Positions 48,319 to 59,283 of a stretch of DNA of 64,000 nucleotides are shown here, piece by piece. How positions within the stretch are numbered: the stretch's first letter is position 1; every line of letters starts with the position of its first letter. The DNA is taken from the NCBI GenBank assembly GCA_963969595.1, contig OZ018418.1:1307001-1371000 (forward strand). The letters run 5' to 3'. The notes below the pieces were generated by a model. It saw only the letters and a program-made list of their open reading frames with translations, did not search any database and was not told where the DNA came from. Origin of the DNA: Neckera pumila (taxonomy: Eukaryota > Streptophyta > Bryopsida > Hypnales > Neckeraceae). A program made the translations under genes and the position numbers.

Positions 48319-48597
48319 GTCCCAAGACCCCTGGCAGGTCATCATGACTTTTTTCGGTCCAGTCCATATCATTCCGGTCCAACCCTAATCCGATCTGAGG
48401 TGAGATCCGGATGTGATTCTGTTCCTGAATACTAACATTTTGACTGGATCAGATCCAGTTTCCTCCTTACGAGATAAGCATTGTCTATCTCCAATTTCCT
48501 TCTGCCCCTCTAACCTGATACGGATCCTAATTACCCGTTTCCGTTCCATTATTTAGATAAGCAAAGGAAAACCAAATATTCTGGTTACAACAATTGT

Positions 48598-49950
48598 CCT
48601 AAACCTCAAGTAGCTAGAATTCTCTACAAACAGGTAGAAGTTCCGCCCAGAGCCCGATCCAAACTCAATTATGGTTCCGTTGACGGAATTGAGATTCCGA
48701 AGAGTTGACAATCAAAGGTGGAACTTCCGGAAAGTAGAGAGGAATTTGTTCATAGAATAGCAACCTGAAGTTCCACCAAGAATCGGGAAAATGAGAGTAG
48801 AATTAGGAAACATAGACATAAACATAGACCTAATAGAAATCCGAATCCGGATTTTAGTGATTCTGATCACTACGAGCGAAGGGAACCCATTCACCCCATA
48901 GTAGAGTTAGAAAAAGGGGTGGACCGTAATCCGATCTCCATTGACATCAACAAGCAAATGTAGGAAAGCTTGGAGGGATCTTTGAGAGTTCTGGAATCTG
49001 CTCGCCGGGTAGTCACTTTTGATGAAATTCTGGTTGTTATCAATCCGGAACTTAAGGTGGACAAATACGATATCGTCCAAGATATCAAGGGTCAGCAGGC
49101 GAATGTCACCATTGGGCAACTCTTGCATGACAAATTAAACTATCAGAAGTTGATCCGGGACACCTAGACAAAGAAGAGGAGGAAAAGATTGAAGTTACCA
49201 TTGGTAGCTGTGAATTTTTCACAGGCGGAAGACTATGGAGCGCTGGAACTGGAAGTGGAAGTAGGCGGATGCATCGTGCCCGGAGTTCCAGTGGATGGCA
49301 GATCCGGAGTCAACTTGATGTTGAAAGACACGGCATTCGACCTGGGATATACATCCTTCCAAGCGACGGATCAAGTACTGAGAATGGTAAATCAATCACA
49401 GGTGTATCCGGTTGGAACACTGTCAAAGATTCCAACCCGGATCAGGAAGGAGACCTACCTCCTCAACTACGTGGTGATTTGGGTAACAAAGGGTAGACCC
49501 TTTCCATTGCTACTTGGGAGACCTTGGCTGTATACGGTGAGGGCCTTGGTGGATTGGAGAACCAAGGAGTTCGTAGTCGAGAAACCGAACGTTCGAATCC
49601 CTTAGAAACATGTGGACTATATGGGAGAAACGAGTGAGTCGAACGGATACAGCACGGTTTGGTCAGATCCGGAAGATTCCGACTCAGTATCCAGCTACTT
49701 CACATTGGTGACAGAAATGGATTTCGAGTTTTTGGAACCTACTCTAGAGATGGCAACAGAAGAATCCGAACTCGTGATCCCTAAAATCCATTCAGAGGAC
49801 TGATCATTGGGAGAGGTGGATATCCCACTCTCTTTTGATTGGATACGGCAACAGATCATGGACAAGAAGATTCCGGCTGTCGGTTTCAATAAACCAGGTC
49901 ATGAGGCTTCCTGGGGTGAATTCAAAGAGGACGCGGAAGAGGCAGAACCG
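48598..49950 (+). pseudogene. gag-pol linker and aspartic protease region
   Basis: The frame of gag resumes here in phase after the solo LTR. 48598-49188 is a basic/acidic linker ending in LLHDKLNYQKL. 49189-49605 is open and reads as a retropepsin-like protease: CIVPGVPVDGRSGVNLML holds the active-site Asp (VDGRSG where VDGGSG is usual in this plant group), and FPLLLGRPWL is the second conserved strand. 49612-49950 is an acidic linker. Stops include TGA 48708, TAG near 48961, TAG near 49165, TAG near 49603 and TGA near 49801. The protease would cut Gag-Pol. The Gly-to-Arg change next to the active-site Asp fits a G-to-A mutation. Confidence 0.75.
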
Positions 49951-51286
49951 GAGTGAATCAAGACAATTGTAAGTCCCTCCGACTACAAGAAGGTGGAACT
50001 TGCCTCCGGAAAGTCATTCTTCATGAGTAACTCCATGTCACCATTGGAGAGGTAAGGGTATGGAGAATTACTGGAAGAATACCTTGACGTGTTTGCATGG
50101 GTGGCTTCCGACTTAAGCGGAATTCCGGCTGAGTTGGGAGAGCACCAGATTGACCTGGTGGAAGGAGCGGTTCCTGTCCGACAACGCCAATACCGGCTAA
50201 ATCCGAAATATTCCTTGATGGTGAAAGAGGGGATTGATGCCCTCTTGAAAGCCGGATTTATCTACCTAGTTCATAACTCGGAATGGGTCTCTTCGATCGT
50301 CGTGGTTCCTAAGAAGAAGGGACTTAATGGGAAGATCAAGATCCGGGTTTGTCAAGATTTTTGGAAGTTGAATACGGCAACCAGGAAAGACTACTTTCCA
50401 TTGCCCTTTACGGATATCATTCTTGACCATGTTTCCGGAAACAAATGTTACAGTTTCCTGGATGGATTCTCTGGATACAACCAAGTCTTCATCCGATTGA
50501 TTAACTAGCTAAAGACAACATTCACGACGGAATGGGGAACCTTTGCGTTCACCTGGATGCCGTTCGGATTATGCAACGCTCCGGGCACATTCCAGAGATT
50601 GATGATGGACATCTTCTGAGATTTCCTACGACATTTTCTAGAGGTCTTCATCGATGATTTTGCAGTATTCAGCTCTCGAACATTGCATCTGGAGTATTTA
50701 CGAAAGACTTTCCAGCGGTGTCGAGAGACAAATCTCAAGTAACACCCCGGAAAGTGCTTCTTTGCTATTCTTTCCGGAATATTGCTAGGACATGTGGTAA
50801 GCCGGAAAGGTTTGGAGGTGGATACAAATAAAGTGAGAGCCATGCTGGCCTTTACTGCTCCAACCTGTGTATGAGAGATCCGAGGATTCCTCAGATGTAT
50901 GGATTATTACAGGCGATTCATTGAGGGATACGCCTGGAAGGCAATTCCCCTAACGGAATTGCTAAAGAAAGACACGGACTTAAGTTGGAATCCGGAAAGA
51001 CAACAGGCTTTTGAAAGCCTGAAGACGACTTTGGTCAAAGCCCCTATTTTGTCTCCACCGAATTGGACCAAAGATTTCCATGTCATGTTGGACGCTTCCA
51101 GATGGTGCCTACGAGCTATTTTGTGGCAGTACAATCTGGACCAACGGGGGTGTCCCATTTACTATTCCAACAGGCAGATGAGTTTGGTCGAGAAGAAATA
51201 TACCACGACGGAACGTGAAGCTCTGACTGTAGTATATGCTTGTAAGAAGTTCCGTCACTATCTTCTTGGATATTGGATTGTGTTCC
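49951..51286 (+). pseudogene. Reverse transcriptase and start of RNase H
   Basis: Same frame. EYLDVFAW and HQIDLVEGAVPVRQRQYR open the RT. WVSSIVVVPKK and IRVCQDFWKLNTAT follow, then CYSFLDGFSGYNQ, WMPFGLCNAPGTFQRLM, and the catalytic FIDDF (YxDD box) near 50655. RNase H begins about 50900 with LTELLKKD, LDASRW (catalytic Asp), REALTVVYACKKFRHYLLG. Stops sit at TAG 50506, a TGA near 50618, a TAA near 50740, and a TGA near 50872. The first two and the last fall where Gln or Arg is expected (Gln codon to TAG, CGA to TGA). The frame ends exactly at the GTTCC duplication of the solo LTR. Confidence 0.85.
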
Positions 51287-54200
51287 TGTCGTAGCACAGA
51301 AAGCACAAAATCCTTCCCTAAGGCCTTAGTGGACCCTAAAGTGACTCGTGTATCCTTCCGCAGAGATCTTGATGTAATTCTCCTAATTGGCCGGAATGAA
51401 GTGAGTTGATATCCCAAAACAAACCCCAGTACTAGTCTAGACCGGTTCCACCTCCAGTAATCCGGAACTGGAAACTCCTTTCCCATGTATATATCTATCC
51501 GGTCTAGAGTATTTAACTATATAATAAATTCGAGTTTAACCTCTGGACCAAGAGGGATTTGCAACTTGGGCTTCAGGAAGGACGCTTAACTCCTACCCTC
51601 CGAGTTTTAACGTGTCAGAAGATCCACGGTATAAACTTCAAAAGAAAATCTTGACAAAAACGATGAGAAAAAGACTTTCCTCACAACTAGACCGGATTGA
51701 CTACTCAGGCTAGCAGGTCATGCAAGACAGTCTGGATTCTCCTAACAATTACTACGACGACAGACCACAAGACAATCCACGGCCTAGGTAGAGAAGGGGC
51801 GTCAGGAAAACACAGGAGAGCTATGATACTTCTTGACAAAAGTAGCTTCTTGACAAAAGCAAGTTCTAATCCTCGCAAGGAAATCCTGTGGTATCCTATC
51901 TAACACACAATCTCTCTAGGGACCGGATACTTCCTGTATCCGGGTATCACTTCCTCCTTACCCACTCTGCACGATCTCACTGCTCTCACAATAACACGGA
52001 CAAGTGCTAAAAGGTACAGCTCACGGTTTGTGAATTGAATAACTTCAATGGCATTTGCAGAAAAACTAGGAATACAAAGTATGAAAATGCTACCCGGATT
52101 CAACCTAAAATCCGCCTTCAAATACTAAACTGCCCTTCAAACTCAAAAAGCGCCTAAGGCCCAAAACAGCAAGAGGAATGACACGTTTCATTCCTAACTT
52201 CCTGCCAATTTTAGGCAACCTAAGCTACAATCAAAAAGTTTCCACTTAATGTGGATCTTAGATCCTAAAAATCCGGACTCAACTACTTGAGTCCTAATTC
52301 CTTTTACTAAAAATATTCCAAGTCAACTACTTGTCAAAAATCTAAGCATGCAGCCCTACAATCACTGCCATAATCTTCACCTACTTTCTAGTCTTCTTAA
52401 CTGGAGAAAACCCCGCCTTTGCTGGTACCTTCCGGGCCACGGGCTTCTTTCCGGTCTGTTGTCTCGCCATCTGCTTAGACCGGACTTTGGCCTTCTCTCT
52501 GGCTGCCTTTGCCTTTGTTGCTCAGGTCTCTGCCAGAGCCTGATCGGGATCTGAATATGGTTCAGAATCCTCATCGAACTCTGATTCCTCTTCCTCATCA
52601 TCGGAATCCTCTTTGTCTTCTTCCTCTTCCTGAGCCCTGATGAATTTCTTCTTAGCCGACGGTGGCTCAGGAACCTTTCTCTTCTGCGGGACTGGAACAG
52701 GTCTGGCCACCTTGCTCTGAGGTGTTGCCTCTCCTCCAACCGGTTTCCTGATCACACCTTTACTGGGTGATCTTGATGAAGTCCCGCGACCGGCTCCAAC
52801 CTCCGTCTTCACCACGGACTGCATCAAGGCCGTCATCTTCTCGGTCTCGCCGAACTGCACCTTCTTCCCCGGAGTCTTGGGAGAAGACTTGGAGGGGGAG
52901 AGACTGCTGATATTCTTCGTCTTGGTTCCCTCCTTTGGTGTAGATCCTCTTGGTCTGGTTTCCGGTCCCTGTGCCTTGGCTGGATCCGGTGCCGTCACCT
53001 TTTTAATCTCCAAGTCGTCATCCTCCGGAATTGGGTCGGATACCTTGGTGCTTTCCACCTCGGTTTGCTGCTTCTGACTCGTCTTGGTTTCCTGGTGCTC
53101 CTCAGGTACAGGTAAAGCAGGTTGTTCGTGAGAAGTCTCACCTTTACCCGTGTCTTCTGCTGTCGACTGCTGAACTGGCTCTTGATCCGGTTCCGGTCTC
53201 GGCGTAGGCACACTATGAGGATTCACCTCACGCATTACTTCTCGCAGCTGCTCCAATGTCGACTCCATCTTCTTATGGTAAGTGATCATCGCCAATAGGA
53301 GCTTTTGGTGCAACTGTCTTCCCTCCGTCATCACTTGTTGGTCAAACAAGTTAGCCTTGTTGACCACTTCACCCGGATGGGTGATAAATTCCTGGATTCG
53401 GGAAAGGGTATCCTTCGTCTGTTTGGAGAACATCCTCTCCAACTCCACCTCTTCCGTTTTCTGGCGCAACTCTTGTTTAAGAGCAGCCACTTGGCCGGAA
53501 AGCTTCACCAATTCCTCCTTATTCTCATTCTTCTCCTTCTCCCGGTTGAGCCGGATCACCCGAGTCAAGGCTTGTGCTGGGTGGTCAACGCCCACCGTTT
53601 GGCAGATGGCCTGCATTGCACCTTGTACCACTGCGTATCGTTTCCTGAAATCACTCAGATCTCTGGTGATCCTGTCCAAAGGCTCTTCCCCCCAGACCGG
53701 ATCGGTATCCTTGGTCTGTTCTCTCTCTACCGGATCCTTTCCTCTCGTTTCCTCACCCTTGTCCTCCGCTTCACTCTTATCCTCCTCTTCATCAAACTCA
53801 TCCTCATTGTCCTCATCGGAGGACTCTTCCTCATTTTCGGTCTCCTGATCTAAGTCAGGGACCTCAAATTCTACTAATGCCGCGGCTGCCTCATACTCTA
53901 CCTCTTCCTCTTTTGTCATCACCTCCTCCGAATTATACAGGTGATAAAGGAACGGACAAATGGCGGAAGGCTTAGCCTTCCCGACATTGTTGACCATTTT
54001 CAACACTTGGTCCTGAATTACTAAATCCCAATCTACCTTTCGGTCTCTTGACAGCGCGCCAAAGACTGTGTTGGCGAGTGTCAGAGAGACCCGGCTTGGC
54101 CTTTCCAGGTTAAGAATGGCCAAAACGTATTGCAGTAAACGCCTCTCTCTCTCATTGACACAATCGGTAACCGCGAACCCATCCTTCTTGCTAATGGGGG

Positions 54201-55192
54201 TATGAAACTTACCCACCGTGAATTGGTCCTTCCGAGATGCGTTGCCTTCGCCCTCCCGGTCAAACCGGTACACCTTTCTCCACATCTCCGCCGTCCACTT
54301 CTTAGGTTTTGCACGGATCGTGGTCGCGGCCTGAGATGGTGCTCCCGAACTCAACTCCGCCACTATTGCTTCACTCCGGAAATCCCACGGTCTGATCAGG
54401 AAGCCGGCGCATCCCATTTGTTCCAAGTCCTCCTTCAGATCCGCCATCTCCTTGTCATCCTTGGGCAATCGCGGCGTCACGTAGCGCAGCGAGATGGTCG
54501 CTCCTCCGCTGTGACTTGCGGCCATATCTCCCGTCGATCAAAGAGAACCGGTCTACTGTTGGGTATTGGTACAACTAGTGATCCTCACGGCTCACCTCCT
54601 CTCTCTCCTTTCAGATGGAAGGTATTAACTCTAAGCTCTGGCACCAACAACCTTCTCTCTCTCTCAATAACCTTCCAGCACTCTCGCCTGCAGTCGCGTC
54701 AACTCAACACACCAATACTACCTCTCAGACCAGAAATCAGTAATCGCATATGCTGTATAATTCTCCGTCAGGGCAGGAAATCACAAGTGACCAACCTTTG
54801 GACAGATAGGATCTAAAAGAGCCAATCTCAGCAGCCCTTAGTAATTACCCTAATTAAGGCCTTGCCCATTAATCCTGCCCGTTTAGGATTCCCGTTAACT
54901 AATGATTAGAACGTGTCCCTTGTTCCCTAGGGCTAAGTAGGTCACCGTTGGATGGCGGTGTCCTGTTTTCCCTTTCCTGACCTGGTCTAAGCAAAGTATA
55001 GTTCCGGTTCCTCGTTTCCGGTATATTCAATTAGCCTTTACTCTAATTCCTGATCAGTCCATTCCCGGTTTCCGGTTCTAAACATTAGACGGTCTACAAC
55101 TATCTAAAAATAAAAAAAATTAACTACTAAGAAGAATATTATTCCTTAATTTATATTTTAATATAGTAAAACTAGATTTTCATGTTCCGACA
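51287..55192 (-). mobile_element. Solo LTR (3.9 kb), minus orientation, TSD GTTCC
   Basis: Plus-strand ends are TGTCGTAGCAC and TGTTCCGACA; GTTCC lies at 51282-51286 and 55193-55197. Removing it and one duplication copy restores the RNase H reading frame exactly. The plus-strand TGTCG(T/C)AGCAC end matches that of the solo LTR at 45283. It carries the longest intact ORF in the window. It is larger than the other LTRs, largely because its ORF is complete. Confidence 0.92.
52522..54525 (-). CDS. Intact 667-aa LTR-encoded protein
   Basis: ATG at 54525, stop at 52522. Residues 1-220 are the family core: ISLRYVTPRLP, GCAGFLIRPW, AEMWRKVYRF, GFAVTDCVNERE, a VSLTLANTVFG segment, DWDLVIQDQVLKM, CPFLYHLY. 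About 223-290 is Asp/Glu-rich. About 300-420 is a Lys/Glu/Leu coiled coil (QVAALKQELRQK). About 420-600 is Pro/Ser/Lys/Thr-rich and disordered (TPGKKVQFGE). The C-terminus is acidic (DSDDEEEESEFDED). No catalytic motif, zinc finger, signal peptide or membrane helix. The core recalls the putative plant transposon protein domain, a tentative link. It is the only long undamaged ORF of the nested stack, so the insertion is young or the ORF is under selection. Alternative: a captured host gene. Confidence 0.8.
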   Translation of the reverse strand: MAASHSGGATISLRYVTPRLPKDDKEMADLKEDLEQMGCAGFLIRPWDFRSEAIVAELSSGAPSQAATTIRAKPKKWTAEMWRKVYRFDREGEGNASRKDQFTVGKFHTPISKKDGFAVTDCVNERERRLLQYVLAILNLERPSRVSLTLANTVFGALSRDRKVDWDLVIQDQVLKMVNNVGKAKPSAICPFLYHLYNSEEVMTKEEEVEYEAAAALVEFEVPDLDQETENEEESSDEDNEDEFDEEEDKSEAEDKGEETRGKDPVEREQTKDTDPVWGEEPLDRITRDLSDFRKRYAVVQGAMQAICQTVGVDHPAQALTRVIRLNREKEKNENKEELVKLSGQVAALKQELRQKTEEVELERMFSKQTKDTLSRIQEFITHPGEVVNKANLFDQQVMTEGRQLHQKLLLAMITYHKKMESTLEQLREVMREVNPHSVPTPRPEPDQEPVQQSTAEDTGKGETSHEQPALPVPEEHQETKTSQKQQTEVESTKVSDPIPEDDDLEIKKVTAPDPAKAQGPETRPRGSTPKEGTKTKNISSLSPSKSSPKTPGKKVQFGETEKMTALMQSVVKTEVGAGRGTSSRSPSKGVIRKPVGGEATPQSKVARPVPVPQKRKVPEPPSAKKKFIRAQEEEEDKEDSDDEEEESEFDEDSEPYSDPDQALAET

Positions 55193-55197
55193 GTTCC

Positions 55198-56836
55198 ACA
55201 CCAATCATGAGTCATTCAAGTACTTGGTTAACAAGCCCGACCAATCCGGACGGATTGCTAGGTGGGTATTATTACTTCAGGAGTTCAACTACAAAGTGAT
55301 GGTCAAATTCGGAAAGACCAATGGGAATGCGGATTTTTTATCAAGATATCGCGAAAAAAAAGGATTGGAGGACATTTCTGTCAAGTTTCCAGATGAGTTT
55401 CCGGATGATAAGGAAGTACCGGTGTTCCACCTCGACGGAGAACACCAATCAGACTTTCAGAATATCATTGACTTCCTTACGGAACAACGATATCCAAAAG
55501 GTCTGAATCGGGAAGAGAAAGGTATCTTCCATCAGAAGGTAGCTCCCTATTCCTTGATTAAGGGAATCCTATTCAAAATGGGAGCAGACGATCGGCTTAG
55601 GAGATGTTTGGAAACTAAGGATCGAAACAAAGTTATGAGGGCTTTGCATTCCGGGTCTTCCGAAGGCCATTTTGCTTCCATCACGACAGTCAACAAGATC
55701 CGCACAATCGGATACTGGTGGCCGTATTTGATCCGTGATGTCAAGGCGTATGTGGAGGGTTGTGACCGATGTCAGCAGACAGGAGCGCCTTCCTTCCGGA
55801 ATCATTGGCCACTAACTCCTATCATCCCACTTGCACCATTTGAGAAATGGGGGATAGACTTTATCAGTCCCATTGCTCCGCTGAGTGCCAAGAAGAGAAG
55901 GTATATCATCCTAGCCACGGATTATGCTACCAAATGGGTAGAAGCACGTGCCACCCGAAACTGTTCCGCCAAGACGGTTGCTTCTTTCCTGTTTACGGAA
56001 ATCATGATGAGATTTGGTCATCCACTCGAACTCGTCAGTGACAGAGGATTACATTTCCTCAATGACCTGGTCCAAGATATCACCTCAAAAGACCTCATCA
56101 AGCACCGGAAGACGACTCCATATAATCCCAGGGTGAACGGATTGACGGAACAGGCTAATGGTATTATCGAGAGGTCCCTGAACAAGATGGTTTCCAAACA
56201 CAAGACGGATTGGATCTGAAGCTTCCCTCAGCTCTTCATGCGTACAACACATCTGACAAGAACATGACCGGAAGAAGCCCTTACTTCTTAGTGTTTGAAC
56301 AGGAAGCTGTTCAAGGAATCGAATTGGACATAGAAACACACTGGGTCATGAGCACCCAAAACGCAGTGCGAACGAGTGATCCGGAAATCCGACTTTCAGC
56401 AATCAAAGATCTGGAGGAAGCTAGACTCATAGCTTTGGACCACACCAAGGAAGTGCAAGAGAGAAGAAAGGCGGATCATGACAAGAAACTTCCGACGAAA
56501 CACGGAATCAAGGTGGGCGGACTCGTACCTCTATACGATAGCCGCTACAGAATCTTTTTGAGTAAGCTACACACCAGATGAATGGGGCCCTATAGAGTCA
56601 AGCAAATTTTCAAAAACGGGTCCATGCAGTTGGAGGATCTTTGGGGTGTACGGTTTGATGCCAAGGTCAATAAGTCCCGGGTCAAGAAATACAAACTGAA
56701 TCCAGAATCAAATGATATAGATAGTGTCAACAGGGTTGACAAGACGCTACGTCCTAAGCAAAATTACGCCCATTTTTGGGACGTCCAGACGTTGCGTCCG
56801 CCGTCGAATAATTTTAACAGGCGGACGGCTTACTGA
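55198..56836 (+). pseudogene. RNase H end, integrase and C-terminal domain
   Basis: The frame resumes at 55198 with HTNHESFKYL, where the RNase H metal-binding Asp of TDH is Asn, another G-to-A-type change. The integrase follows: zinc-binding HHCC (HSGSSEGH about 55646-55670, then CDRC near 55762), the DD35E core with WGIDF, SDRGLHF and TEQANG (35 residues between second Asp and Glu by count), and after a frameshift near 56210 an open frame to 56581, then GPYRVKQIF (GPY/F-type domain) to the TGA at 56834. Integrase would insert element DNA. The frameshift and TGA 56579 break it here. The last 30 residues before 56836 look composition-driven and may already be fold-back DNA. Confidence 0.85.
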
Positions 56837-57499
56837 AGTGGACGATGGTATACAGTCACCCTGTCCGCCCCGACCGACGCCCCATCCGCCGAGCCGTCCG
56901 CTGGTGTATATTTTAAAATATACCATTGAAAGTGTATTGTCAAGAGCTTTCCAGTGGTATATTATGCGTCCAATTTGGCCAAAAACTCCAACGGCGGGAT
57001 TCTTCCAAAGATTGGGGTCCGCTAAGCCGTCCGCCAATTTGTAGTCCGCCCAGCCGTCCGCCAATTTGTAGTCCGCCCAGCCGTCCGCCTATGTGCTCGT
57101 CCGTCCGTTGTTATGTGCTTCATAATACACCATTGGAAAGGTAATGTCAAGAGCTTTCCAATGGTATATTATGCGTCTGATTAGGCCAAAAACTCCAACG
57201 GTGGGATCCTTCCAAAAATTAGGGTCCTCCAAGCCGTCCACCAATTTGTAGTCCGCCCATCTGTCCGACTAGCCGTCCGCCTGTGTGCCCGTCCGTCCGC
57301 TATTATGTGCTTTATAATACACCATTAGAAAGGTATTGTCAAGAGCTTTCCAACGGCATATTCTGTGTCCGATTTGGCCAAAAACTCCGACAGTGGGACC
57401 CTTTCAAATATTGGAGTCTGCTAGCCGTCTGCCAGCCGTCCACCCCGTCCGCTCAACGACTACTTGCTTGTCCACTTAGCTATCCGCTTCAACTAAAAC

Positions 57500-58480
57500 A
57501 TTGAATTCTAAAAAGCATATATTTGCTTCCAAAGATTGCTATTCAATGCTACAAGAATCCAATGCAACATTAACCCCTAAAGAACCAAGGTGTTTTTCCT
57601 TTAAAAAACCACTCAACATTGTCATTTCTATTGCAAAGAAAAAAGAGCTTTTAAAGTTGTTTTTCTTGCATATTCAATCATAAGATCTTATACTTAACTA
57701 CTATATGAACATGTAGAAGAAATTTCAGAAACTTTCACCATATAGATTGCAAGATATATGCATTTAAAGTGAAGAATACAAGTTTTTTGCTCCTTGCTTG
57801 ACTAGATTTTTTGGCTTTGAATCTTTTTAGTTCAAATTTTTGCACTATAGACTTTTATTTTTTATTTTTTTATATTAAGCAGTTGAGTCAGGAATCTCTT
57901 AAATAAATTCAAGATAAAAAGCATTTAATTTTCACTCATTAAAAAATTGTTAAGTAGAAATGGGTTCAAGATTGATGAAATAACTAAATTGTTAATAGCT
58001 TTTTGATGGAATTGAATCACAATAATCCCAACGGTGAGATTGTTCTAGCAAGAAAATCTAACCTTGTCTAATAATTTTTTGTGAAAAATTCTAAAAATTG
58101 CATTGAAAAACAAATTCTATAGGTTATTTTTTCAAAAAGATGCTTAAATTGCCCAAGAAACTAAGATTGTCCATAACTTTCTCATTACTAGTCCAAATTG
58201 AATGAAACAAAGCTTCACATTTAGCCAAAAATATAATCTTTGAGAAAAAATTTGAAAAAAACTTAGTTTGACTTTCTGTGATTTTTTTTGTGCTGCCCGC
58301 CGAACTCCAATTTTGCTTATTGTGCCATAACTTTTGCTTCCAGGCATCAATTAAATTAAAAAATATATATTCACAAAGCTCTCGCAAAAATACACAACTT
58401 CAAAAAATTCCAAAAAAATATTATTAAAATTGAGATAGTAAGGGGACAAATGGTCCTTTAGGGTTAATGTATGCAAGAAA
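57500..58480. repeat. AT-rich segment related to 16740-17990
   Basis: AATCATA(A/G)GATCT, then CATATAGATTGCAAGATATATG near 57740, as at about 16865-16960. The two places also share a style of long A/T runs and a TTAGGGGTTAA/TTTAGGGTTAA end. Non-coding. Confidence 0.5.
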
Positions 58481-58489
58481 GGGTCCTTG

Positions 58490-59248
58490 AATTTATTTTT
58501 CAACAAATTAAAACCTACACAAAATAGTGAAACTAGGTTGCCTTGTTAATTAGGTTGCCTTATCTAAGATAATTTACCTCATTGATCAATGCTTGTTCCA
58601 TATGGAGGTGCATGCCACTCTCAGAACTAAATCTTAAACTGGTGCACAAATCTATGCCATATACATGGCTTTAAATTGAATGCATCATTGCACAAAAGTT
58701 GTGAATATTTCTATAGTGTAAATTGTCAAGAAATTGGTATGAGACTACCGAATTTCACTATTTTGTGTACAATCTAAATCCTATACCTTAAACTCTATAC
58801 CCTAAACCCTATATCCTAAATCCAAAATTTTGAATCTTACAATAGTGACCAAAAACATTGGCGCAATGTGCTAAATATGTTTGACCTTCAATCCTTTTTA
58901 AATGTCATTATCAAAATATACTACATATAAACCTCACAAACTTATTCATTTATGTTTTCAATGTGGTCCTTGTTTTCTTTATCAATTATTATGTGCCAAT
59001 GTATAATGTGGAACATGCAACTATAACTTCAAGTATTCCCTTAAGTTTTATTGTAAAATACATTGATAGTTTGAAACACCAAAGTATACATAGTATAAGC
59101 AATTGTATTAACTTATTATTCTATTAGAAGATGCTACTAAAATGCTTTAAGCACTTCAATGAAATTTAATGTACATAGTTTAATGTAGCTCAAGAATAAA
59201 TATTGCATTCACATGACAAAAAAATAATTAATGTTATTTTCCTATATC

Positions 59249-59283
<35 letters not shown>

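Larger units (their letters stand above)
45283..48592 (-). mobile_element. Solo LTR (3.3 kb), minus orientation, TSD ATTGT
   Basis: Plus-strand ends are TGTCGCAGCAC and GGTTACAACA; ATTGT lies at 45278-45282 and 48593-48597. The insertion plus one duplication copy is 3315 bp, a multiple of three, and the gag frame continues in phase on the other side. On the minus strand it carries the family's CCCTCTGA..GGTGAAATAGAGGT-type block (near 45580-45605), a TATA box and the LTR ORF. No internal gag-pol, hence a solo LTR. Confidence 0.9.

Noticed and set aside
53282..53853. Leu/Ser-rich ORFs antisense to the 667-residue protein
   Set aside because: They mirror the Glu/Lys-rich coding strand and have no independent support.
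43756..56836. Endogenous pararetrovirus (caulimovirus-like) instead of a retrotransposon
   Set aside because: LTRs, target duplication, integrase and Gypsy order are present; no movement-protein-like region was seen.
56747..57144. ORFs over the fold-back arm, including one repeating CSPPSRPP
   Set aside because: They are translations of the repeated CCGTCCGCC words.
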